5,636 nt of DNA from NCBI GenBank assembly GCA_016200825.1, contig JACQEA010000186.1, positions 1 through 5,636 on the forward strand. Direction: 5' to 3'. The translations under genes were made by a program, and so were the position numbers. The notes under the pieces are model-generated. The model was given only the letters and a program-made list of their open reading frames with translations, had not been told where the DNA came from and made no database searches. Below are positions 1 to 5,590 of the stretch, piece by piece (the stretch's first letter is position 1; every line of letters starts with the position of its first letter). Source of the DNA: Chloroflexota bacterium (lineage in GTDB: Bacteria > Chloroflexota > Anaerolineae > UBA4142).

Positions 1-278
1 GATTGGCGCGGGGCGACGGTGCTGGGCGGATTGGCAAGTTGCGCAAGCGGCATTACAGTAGATTGATCGCGACCGGGTGGACGACCGGGCACCCATTCCG
101 CGCCGTCAAAGTACATCCATTTGCCGGTGCGCGGATTAATTTCCCACAACACGCCTTTGTCATCGTACACGCCGAGTTGACTCACTTGCGCTTCGTACTC
201 GGCGCGGCTGATCGCTTCACCGCGTTGCACACGCGCTTGCAATTCTTTGAATTTTGATTCGGCTTCATCGAATGTCAT
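1..278 (-). CDS. Unrecognised protein with short helical N-terminus and Trp-rich segment (3' end outside window)
   Basis: Only the first 92 residues are visible; the frame is open to the left edge. Residues 3-35 are charged and helix-forming, resembling the short SHOCT-like helical regions found at protein ends, with the stretch ISRAEYEAQVSQLG. Residues 43-68 form a compact aromatic segment (W45, W54, Y56, F57, W62, then V-P-G), a W...W spacing reminiscent of the small DUF2510-type domains. After residue 68 the chain becomes Pro/Gln/Ser-rich, like a linker to a further domain. No signal peptide or membrane helix is seen in this part. The ATG at 278 is chosen because a perfect AAGGAG lies 6 bases upstream. 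It follows the MBL gene by 10 bases, so the two are probably one transcript. Function unknown; I recall similar segments in Chloroflexota proteins but cannot name the family. Confidence 0.8.
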   Translation of the reverse strand, partial: MTFDEAESKFKELQARVQRGEAISRAEYEAQVSQLGVYDDKGVLWEINPRTGKWMYFDGAEWVPGRPPGRDQSTVMPLAQLANPPSTVAPRQ

Positions 279-284
279 CTTCCA

Positions 285-290
285 CTCCTT
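285..290 (-). promoter_or_regulatory. Shine-Dalgarno AAGGAG overlapping the preceding stop codon
   Basis: The minus strand reads TAAGGAGTGGAAGATG. The TAA stop of the beta-CASP gene (291-289) overlaps the first two bases of the AAGGAG ribosome-binding site, which lies 6 bases before the ATG at 278. The ribosome finishing the upstream gene would be sitting on this site, so translational coupling is likely (inference). It is the clearest Shine-Dalgarno on the minus strand of the window. Confidence 0.8.
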
Positions 291-1680
291 ACAATTCAAA
301 AATTTGCCCGGGCGCGGGAACGTTCACACTAAATTTTCCAACCGCGCGCAACGCGTCCGCAAGCGACAGCGCGGATTTTTCTTCGCCATGTACGACGAAA
401 ACGCCTTTGAGATTTTCTTTGCACGCGGTCACCCAATCAATGAGATCGCTACGATCCGCATGCGCGCTGAACCCGCTCGCCGATTCAACATGCGCGCGCA
501 CGGAAAATTCGTCGCCAAATATTTTTACTTTTTTCGTTCCATCTTGAATGCGCCGCCCCAACGTATTCTCGGCTTGATAACCCACAAAGAGTACGGTGTT
601 GCGTTCGTCTTCGATCGTGTTTTTCAAATGATGCAAGACTCTGCCCGCTTCACACATTCCATTCGCGGAAATAATGACGACCGAGCCCTCGATCTGATTA
701 ATCTGTTTCGATTCTTCGACCGTGCGCGTGAGATGCAATTTTTCAAATCCAAACGGATCGGCGTGCGTCATCAAATGTTCGGTGACCGCGGGCTTGAGAC
801 ATTCCAAGTGCATGCGAAAGACATCCGTCGCGCGCACGGCGAGCGGCGAATCTACAAACATCGGAATGCTTGGCACTAAATGCGCTTCGCTCTTGAGATG
901 CAACGAATATAAAATTTCTTGCGTGCGCTCGACCGCGAACGCGGGAATCACGACCTTGCCGCCGCGCGTCACTGTTTCGCGAATGATGCGCGCGAGATCG
1001 TCTTCGGTTTTTTCAAACGCGCCGTGCTCGCGATCGCCGTACGTGCTTTCAATAATCAAGTAATCAATCTGTTGCGCCAATTCTGGATCGAGCAGAATCG
1101 GCGTGCCTTTGCGTCCGAGATCGCCGGTGAAACACAATCGCACCGCGCGATTTTCTTCCGTCAAATCCATGACGGTGATCGCGGAACCCAGAATGTGTCC
1201 CGCCTCGATAAACTGAACGCGCGTGCCGCCATTCAAATTAAACGCGCGTCCGTACGGACGTCCGACGAGATGTTGCAACGCGCGTTCCGCGTCCGCCGAC
1301 GTATAAAGTGGTTCAACCGGCGGCATACCGGCGCGCGATGTTTTTTGATTAAGATATTGCGCGTCTTGTTCCTGAATGCGCGCGCTATCGCGCAACATCA
1401 GCATCGCAAGATCGCGCGTCGCGCTGGTGCAATTCACATCGCCGACAAAACCGCGCTTGATATACGTCGGCAAATTGCCGCAATGATCAATGTGCGCGTG
1501 CGAAAGAATCGCGGTGTCAATCGTTTTGGGATCGACCGGCGGATTCGCGTTGCGCTGCGCGGCTTCGGCGCGATGACCTTGAAACAATCCGCAATCCAAC
1601 ATGACCCGATGCTGATTTGTTTCCAGCAGATGCATCGAGCCGGTGACCGTGCGCGCCGCGCCGTGAAAAGTAAGTCGCAT
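289..1680 (-). CDS. MBL-fold / beta-CASP metallo-hydrolase, probable ribonuclease
   Basis: A 463-residue protein of the bacterial metallo-beta-lactamase/beta-CASP group (CPSF-73-like; the characterised Thermus TTHA0252 is an endoribonuclease). All metal and catalytic motifs are visible: HAHIDH at 61-66, H162 in GHILGS, D187 in TGDLGR, motif A E211 in ESTYGDR, motif B H407 in FSAHAD, and motif C H431 in VVHGE. The beta-CASP insert runs from about 212 to 390 and contains PAFAVERTQEIL, ISANGMCEAGR and GYQAENTLGRR; the RNA-specificity region follows at about 360-430. Length is normal and there is no N-terminal KH extension as in archaeal homologues. The expected product is a cytoplasmic, zinc-dependent RNA-cleaving enzyme; substrate unknown. 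The start at 1680 (MRLTFHGAARTVTGS) is chosen because the family begins there; the open frame extends 19 codons further upstream but into the flanking repeat. No Shine-Dalgarno precedes this ATG. A distinctly regulated or non-RNA substrate role cannot be excluded. Confidence 0.93.
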   Translation of the reverse strand: MRLTFHGAARTVTGSMHLLETNQHRVMLDCGLFQGHRAEAAQRNANPPVDPKTIDTAILSHAHIDHCGNLPTYIKRGFVGDVNCTSATRDLAMLMLRDSARIQEQDAQYLNQKTSRAGMPPVEPLYTSADAERALQHLVGRPYGRAFNLNGGTRVQFIEAGHILGSAITVMDLTEENRAVRLCFTGDLGRKGTPILLDPELAQQIDYLIIESTYGDREHGAFEKTEDDLARIIRETVTRGGKVVIPAFAVERTQEILYSLHLKSEAHLVPSIPMFVDSPLAVRATDVFRMHLECLKPAVTEHLMTHADPFGFEKLHLTRTVEESKQINQIEGSVVIISANGMCEAGRVLHHLKNTIEDERNTVLFVGYQAENTLGRRIQDGTKKVKIFGDEFSVRAHVESASGFSAHADRSDLIDWVTACKENLKGVFVVHGEEKSALSLADALRAVGKFSVNVPAPGQIFEL

Positions 1681-1692
1681 GGATTCATCGGG

Positions 1693-1721
1693 AGTATAAC
1701 ATAGAGAGTGGTGAGGCGCAA
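1693..1721 (-). promoter_or_regulatory. Possible sigma70-type promoter for the beta-CASP gene
   Basis: On the minus strand TTGCGC (1721-1716) and TATACT (1698-1693) are separated by 17 bases. The -10 matches TATAAT at five of six positions, the -35 at three of six. Transcription would start near 1686, only about 6 bases before the ATG at 1680, giving an almost leaderless mRNA, consistent with the absence of a Shine-Dalgarno. The -35 box lies just outside the end of the palindromic element at 1723. Predicted from consensus only. Confidence 0.4.
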
Positions 1722-1722
1722 A

Positions 1723-1825
1723 GTAGGGGCGAGGCAATCGTCAAAACTCGATGTTTAAAAAACTTAACCGGCATATTCCGCGCTCGCGTTGCGAGTTCTT
1801 GGTCTGACGATTGCCTCGCCCTTAC
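1723..1825. repeat. MITE-like palindromic element with 21-base terminal inverted repeats
   Basis: The left arm 1723-1743 (begins GTAGGGGCGAGGC) and the reverse complement of the right arm 1805-1825 (begins GTAAGGGCGAGGC) match at 20 of 21 bases. The pairing resumes inward with AACTCG (1745-1750) against CGAGTT (1792-1797), with a few unpaired bases on the right side. The interior is AT-richer (GTTTAAAAAAC at 1753-1763) and holds a small hairpin, CTCGC-GTT-GCGAG (1783-1795). No open frame of note lies inside, so it would be non-autonomous. I recall GTAGGGGCGAGGC-type palindromes as dispersed intergenic repeats in Chloroflexota and cyanobacteria. In RNA of either strand it would fold into a long stem. 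No clear target duplication is visible. It separates the AOR and beta-CASP genes and overlaps the AOR stop codon. Confidence 0.8.
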
Positions 1826-3678
1826 GCGCCCCACATGTCGCGCGCGATCTCTTCCATCCTCAACGCGATTAATTTCGCGCGCGATGGTTTTCCACTTGCC
1901 CAATCCCAATCGCGCGCGGCGTAATAATCGCGCATCATTCGCTCAAAATCGGGCCGATGTCCTTCGGTGCCGCCGTCCGCGAGTACGCGCAACATCAATT
2001 CCGGCAGTTTTTCTTTTTCACGCGCGCGATAACCAAGTTTCAGATTGAGCGCGCGTTGCAAATTCCATTGCCGCTCGCCACAACTCAAAACGTTTTGCAG
2101 ATTGATGTCGTAGCCGGTCGCGGCGGAAGTGAGATCGCAAATTTGTTGCGCGGTCGGATTCGGGAAATAACACAAGACGAGCGCGTTGTTGAACGCGCGC
2201 CAATCTTGATGGCGCGCGACCATCGCGCCTTTGTCCTGCGCGCCAAAGCGATCACTAGACAAAATTTTCAATTCTTCAATCGTGCGACCAATGTCCACAA
2301 AAAAATGATCGCTCTGATTGTGATTCGCGCCGATGGGCGACGTGGCGTACGCGACTGCCATACCCGTGAACGCGCGCGGATCATGCATCGGAACTTCCGC
2401 GCCGTTGATTTGCACCGCGAGTCCTTCCACGTGATAACGCGCGCCGAGCGCGCGCGTGCCTTCCGCCAACACCGCGCCAAAATTTTCGCGATACGCGATG
2501 TCGCTCAAAAGTTGCAACGTGCCGCGCGTATCGCCCCACCGAATATCGAGATCGCTCGCCGGTAAAATTCCTTGCTCGCGCAAAAACATCGCGAACGCAA
2601 TCGTTGAACCGGCGCTGATGCAATCGAGACCAAGCGCGTCGGCTTGCGAGCCGATGTACGTCAGCGCGGCGAGATCGTCGTTCAACATCAGCGCGCCAAA
2701 AACCGCGAGCGTTTCATATTCGGGTCCTTCCGCTTGCGGAATGTCGTGCGCGCCCGCGCGTTCTACCGCGCGCCCGCACGCGATCATGCACGCGTGACAC
2801 GTCGCGCGCCCGGTCAAAATTGTTTCCGCAAGAATGTTGCCGCTGATTTTTCCGTAATCGAATGTGCCTTGCGTCCAATATTTGGTTGGAATATCGCCGA
2901 GCAGTCCTTCGTAATCCATTGCGCCGCTCGTGCCGACGGCGCGAAACATTTGCGTCGAGATTTCAGCGTGTAAATATTTTTGCGCGTCGTTGAGGACGCG
3001 ATAAAAGCGCGCGCGATCGTGAAGTTGAATTTTATTTTCTTTCGCGCCGCGCACCGCAATTGCTTTCAGATTTTTCGATCCCATCACCGCGCCCATTCCG
3101 CATCGTCCCGCGATGCCTTTTTTCTGATGCTTGCCCGCGCCCGACGCGAGGATGAGCGCGGACGGAACCAAATTTTCTCCGGCGGGCCCAATCGCGGCGA
3201 CGATGAAATGTTCGTCGCGCAATTCCGCGCGCACCGCCGCGCCGGTTTCGTACGTGGTCATGCCGCGCAAATGTTGCGCGTCGCGCAATTCTACTTTGCC
3301 TGGCTCGATCACCAAATAAACCGGCGTCGCAGATTTGCCGCGCACAATAATTCCATCATAGCCCGCGAATTTGAGTTCGGGTCCAAAAAAATTTCCCGCA
3401 TTGGCTTGACCGTACAATCCGGTTTGCGGCGAACGCGCCACGACAACAAAGCGTCCCGAGCTCGGTGCGCCGGTCGCGTCGAGCGGACCGGTCATGAAGA
3501 TGAGCAGATTATCCGCGCCGAGCGGATCGATGCGCGCATCAATCGCGTCATACAAATAACGCGCGGCGAGTCCGCCGCCGCCAATATATTCGCGCGCGAA
3601 TTTTTCGTTGAGCGATTCGGCGTTGATCGCGCCAGTCGTGAGATTGATGATGAGGAGTTTGCCTACATATCCATTCAT
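1822..3678 (-). CDS. Aldehyde ferredoxin oxidoreductase family protein (tungsten/molybdopterin enzyme)
   Basis: A full-length 618-residue member of the AOR family, enzymes that oxidise aldehydes to carboxylates (or reverse) using a bis-pyranopterin tungsten or molybdenum centre and one 4Fe-4S cluster, with ferredoxin as the usual partner. Visible features: the N-terminal NGYVGKLLIINLTTG start and YIGGGGLAARYLYD (31-44); GNFFGPELKFAGYDGIIVRG (95-114); GRCGMGAVMGSKNLKAI (191-207). The cluster ligands are C294, C297 and C301 (CX2CX3C) plus C503 far downstream. The first pterin motif DXXGLD is present at 347-352 (D-A-L-G-L-D); the second, normally DXXGLC, reads N-A-L-V-L-C at 498-503. EGPEYET (317-323) and GANHNQSDH (450-458) carry likely active-site Glu/His residues. 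There is no signal peptide, so it is probably cytoplasmic. The start at 3678 gives the family's usual N-terminus, with AAAGAG 7 bases upstream; seven extra upstream codons are open but run into repeats. No ferredoxin, MoaD-like or cofactor-synthesis gene is adjacent. Substrate cannot be assigned. Confidence 0.95.
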   Translation of the reverse strand: MNGYVGKLLIINLTTGAINAESLNEKFAREYIGGGGLAARYLYDAIDARIDPLGADNLLIFMTGPLDATGAPSSGRFVVVARSPQTGLYGQANAGNFFGPELKFAGYDGIIVRGKSATPVYLVIEPGKVELRDAQHLRGMTTYETGAAVRAELRDEHFIVAAIGPAGENLVPSALILASGAGKHQKKGIAGRCGMGAVMGSKNLKAIAVRGAKENKIQLHDRARFYRVLNDAQKYLHAEISTQMFRAVGTSGAMDYEGLLGDIPTKYWTQGTFDYGKISGNILAETILTGRATCHACMIACGRAVERAGAHDIPQAEGPEYETLAVFGALMLNDDLAALTYIGSQADALGLDCISAGSTIAFAMFLREQGILPASDLDIRWGDTRGTLQLLSDIAYRENFGAVLAEGTRALGARYHVEGLAVQINGAEVPMHDPRAFTGMAVAYATSPIGANHNQSDHFFVDIGRTIEELKILSSDRFGAQDKGAMVARHQDWRAFNNALVLCYFPNPTAQQICDLTSAATGYDINLQNVLSCGERQWNLQRALNLKLGYRAREKEKLPELMLRVLADGGTEGHRPDFERMMRDYYAARDWDWASGKPSRAKLIALRMEEIARDMWGA

Positions 3679-3694
3679 GCAAAAACTCTTTAAC

Positions 3695-3721
3695 CACAAA
3701 GATCACAAAGAACACAAAGGG
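3695..3721. repeat. Three tandem 9-base units (CACAAAGNN)
   Basis: The units are CACAAAGAT (3695-3703), CACAAAGAA (3704-3712) and CACAAAGGG (3713-3721); the first seven bases are identical in all three. On the minus strand, the coding direction of the AOR gene, this reads as repeated CTTTGTG and ends 16 bases before the ATG at 3678, so it could be part of the mRNA leader. A diverged array of the same period stands at 5489-5515 before the GMC gene. I recall similar runs before start codons in other bacterial genomes; no function is known to me. Confidence 0.8.
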
Positions 3722-3722
3722 A

Positions 3723-3838
3723 TGTCATTCTGAGGAGCGAAGCGACGAAGAATCTTGTTATTCGCCTAGAATCAAATTCCAATTACAAGATGCTTCGCGG
3801 AGTTTATAGTGAGCGAAGCGAATCTACTCAGCATGACA
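3723..3838. repeat. MITE-like palindromic element with TGTCAT(T/G)CTGAG ends
   Basis: The outer arms TGTCATTCTGAG (3723-3734) and the reverse complement of 3827-3838 (TGTCATGCTGAG) match at 11 of 12 bases. An inner pair, CGAAGAATCTTGT (3746-3758) and the reverse complement of 3785-3797 (CGAAGCATCTTGT), matches at 12 of 13 around a 26-base loop. GAGCGAAGCGA occurs in the same orientation in both halves (3734-3745 region and about 3811-3821). The right arm is about 18 bases longer than the left, suggesting an internal insertion or deletion. There is no coding capacity. I recall TCATTCTGAG...GAAGCGAAGAATCT repeats as widely dispersed in several phyla. It fills most of the gap between the GMC and AOR genes and overlaps the GMC 3' end. 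Confidence 0.8.
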
Positions 3839-5471
3839 ACTTATTTGCGCTCTTTGAGTCTTGGTTCAATATTTTTTTGGGAGGAATGTTTTCTATCGCA
3901 TACTCTGCCAGCGCGGTAATTGTCAAACTCGGATTTACGCCGGGATTCGCGGGCATAATCGAACCGTCCACAATGTACAGTCCCGGATAATTGTGCACTT
4001 GAAATTCTAAATCCACGACACCATCGTCCGCGTCGCGACCAATTGGCGCGCCGCCGAGAATATGCGCGGTCGTAGGAATGTTCAACAGTCCTTCGTTGAT
4101 CGTTCCCGCCGGAATGGAATTTGTTTTTTGCGCGAACGCGCGCGTGACGCGATGCCCGATATCTAATTGCGCGTCGATAGCGCGCGCCGCGTCGGCGGCG
4201 CGTTCCGAAACGAGTCCGCGCCGGAACAGTGTCCAAAAATTTCTTCCCAGCCGGACGCGCATCAACGTATCGCGCGTTTGCATTACCAAGAGAATCGTCG
4301 TGCGCCGCGCGAGTCGTCCCAGAAATTTTGAATTGAGAAAATCCAGGGGATGCCGCGCGATTTCCGCAAACAGCTTGAGCGCGCGAATAAAAAGATTACT
4401 GCTCGCTTCGATCAACGGCGCGCCCATCAAAAATAACATCAACGATGATCCATCGCGATAACGCACCGGCTCGACGCGCGTCACCGCGTCCGCGCTAAAG
4501 ATTGAAGTAATCGCGACTCCTTGCGAAAAATCCACCTTGGCATCGCGATGGGTCGCGCCCAAAAGTTCTTCGCTGTTTGTGCGCACGCGTTCGCCCAATT
4601 TACGCGATAGATTTGGCAACGTGCGCGCGACATCGCGGCAATGAAATAAAAGTTCCAGTGTACCAATCACACCTGCGGCGAGAACGACATTTCGCGCGCG
4701 CACGCGGCGCGGCGATTTATCCAACCACGCGGTAGACTTTTCGGACACGATCTCATAGCGCGTGCCGTCGCGTTGATTTGCGAGTGGAACAATCTCGCGC
4801 ACCTTCGCTTCCGCGCGAATTTCCGCGCCGCGTTTTTCGGCGAGATATAAATAATTTTTGACGAGCGTGTTCTTGGCATTGTGGCGGCAACCGGTCATAC
4901 AGCCACCGCAATGAATACAACCGGCGCGCACGGGACCATCGCCGTCAAAGTACGGATCGGGAACGGTTTGTGCGGGCTCGCCGAAAAAAACGCCGACATC
5001 GGTCGCGCGAAATGAATCGCCGTTGCCCAGCTCACGCGCGATTTCTTGGAGCGCGTGATCCGCAATCCATAAACGCGGATTCGTCGCCACGCCGAGCATT
5101 TTTTTTGCGGTGGCGTAATGCGGACGCAAAATATTTTTCCAGTCCGCGAGATCGCGCCATGCGGGCGCGGAAAACAATTCATCGCTCGGCTCGATCAAAA
5201 CATTCGCGTACCCCAAACTTCCGCCGCCGACGCCGCTGCCGTGCAAAACCAAAACGCCGTTGAGAAAAGTAATTTGCAAAATTCCAAAACAGCGCAGCGC
5301 GGGCAGCCACAAATATTTCCAAAAGAGCCAATTGGTCGCGGGGAAATCTTGATCGCGGAATCGTTTGCCGCGTTCGAGAACGAGCACGCGATAATTTTTT
5401 TCCGCGAGCCGCAACGCGGAGACGCTGCCGCCGAATCCCGAGCCAATGATAACGAAATCAAAAGTTTCCAT
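3828..5471 (-). CDS. GMC-family FAD-dependent oxidoreductase, cholesterol-oxidase-like, with CX2CX2CX3C motif
   Basis: A 547-residue flavoprotein. The N-terminal Rossmann FAD site is VIIGSGFGGS (G10, G12, G15) with the acidic E33 ending the second strand; a second FAD motif, HGSGVGGGSLGYANV, lies at 77-91. C185, C188, C191 and C195 form a CX2CX2CX3C ferredoxin-type cluster inside GCIHCGGCMTGCRHNAKNTL, a segment I recall from ChoD-like homologues. NVVLAAGVIGT (261-271) is the usual GMC strand. At the C-terminus H470 (AHILGGAPIG) and N513 (GVNPSLTITALAE) match the catalytic His and Asn of class I cholesterol oxidase. It would oxidise an alcohol, possibly a sterol-, hopanoid- or terpenoid-like substrate, passing electrons to O2 or another acceptor. 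No signal peptide is seen. The start at 5471 is the family's M-x-x-F-D-F-V-I-I-G; the frame is open for 35 more codons upstream, but those cover repeats. No Shine-Dalgarno is seen. The last residues L545-S546-C547 and the stop lie in a repeat element. Confidence 0.93.
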   Translation of the reverse strand: METFDFVIIGSGFGGSVSALRLAEKNYRVLVLERGKRFRDQDFPATNWLFWKYLWLPALRCFGILQITFLNGVLVLHGSGVGGGSLGYANVLIEPSDELFSAPAWRDLADWKNILRPHYATAKKMLGVATNPRLWIADHALQEIARELGNGDSFRATDVGVFFGEPAQTVPDPYFDGDGPVRAGCIHCGGCMTGCRHNAKNTLVKNYLYLAEKRGAEIRAEAKVREIVPLANQRDGTRYEIVSEKSTAWLDKSPRRVRARNVVLAAGVIGTLELLFHCRDVARTLPNLSRKLGERVRTNSEELLGATHRDAKVDFSQGVAITSIFSADAVTRVEPVRYRDGSSLMLFLMGAPLIEASSNLFIRALKLFAEIARHPLDFLNSKFLGRLARRTTILLVMQTRDTLMRVRLGRNFWTLFRRGLVSERAADAARAIDAQLDIGHRVTRAFAQKTNSIPAGTINEGLLNIPTTAHILGGAPIGRDADDGVVDLEFQVHNYPGLYIVDGSIMPANPGVNPSLTITALAEYAIENIPPKKILNQDSKSANKLSC

Positions 5472-5488
5472 TGAATCACAAAATTTAC

Positions 5489-5515
5489 CGCGGAGAACGC
5501 CGAGGGCGCAAAGAC
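5489..5515. repeat. Three diverged tandem 9-base units (CGCNNAGNN)
   Basis: The units are CGCGGAGAA (5489-5497), CGCCGAGGG (5498-5506) and CGCAAAGAC (5507-5515), all fitting CGCNNAGNN. They share period and pattern (C-R-C-N-N-A-G) with the array at 3695-3721, with G often replacing A. The array ends 17 bases upstream of the GMC start at 5471. On the minus strand it would lie in that gene's leader or promoter region. Confidence 0.65.
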
Positions 5516-5519
5516 CGAT

Positions 5520-5531
5520 TGTCATGCTCAG
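5520..5531. repeat. Single TGTCATGCTCAG end-like sequence
   Basis: TGTCATGCTCAG differs by one base from the end of the element at 3838-3827 (TGTCATGCTGAG), and similarity continues through GTA. No matching inverted partner is visible within the window, so this is either a decayed remnant or the left end of an element that continues beyond the right edge. Confidence 0.45.
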
Positions 5532-5590
5532 TACTTCACGAAAAGGGGATAAGTATGGCATATTTGCTCTGACCAAGGAGACAAATAGCC

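Noticed and set aside
247..879. 210-codon open frame on the plus strand
   Set aside because: Antisense to the C-terminal half of the beta-CASP gene; shadow of the real gene.
919..1704. 261-codon open frame on the plus strand
   Set aside because: It lies fully antisense to the beta-CASP gene, whose motifs are intact. Its translation is Arg/Ala-rich low-complexity sequence without a recognisable fold, as expected from CGCG-rich codons read backwards.
1723..1825. Palindromic element as an intrinsic terminator
   Set aside because: It would form a strong stem, but the loop is about 60 bases and no U-tract follows the stem on either strand; the internal T run is not directly behind the small hairpin.
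2980..3693. 237-codon open frame on the plus strand
   Set aside because: Antisense to the AOR gene N-terminal half; Arg/Ala-rich with no motif or convincing ribosome-binding site.
3679..3720. TTGTGT-18-TTAAAG as a promoter for the AOR gene
   Set aside because: The -10 matches at only three of six positions and the -35-like sequence occurs in every 9-mer unit, so there is no specific signal.
3695..3838. Short CRISPR-like array
   Set aside because: The direct units are 9 bases with no spacers, and the rest is a palindrome; there are no regularly spaced 20-40 base repeats and no cas genes.
5482..5514. TTGCGC-18-TAAATT as a promoter for the GMC gene
   Set aside because: Only three and four of six matches to consensus, and the -35 lies in the 9-mer array where CTTTGCG is part of the repeat, so the match may be incidental.
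5472..5576. N-terminal extension of the GMC protein by 35 codons
   Set aside because: The added segment is encoded by the 9-mer array and the TGTCAT sequence, is not typical of the family, and the FAD-binding strand starts directly after the ATG at 5471.
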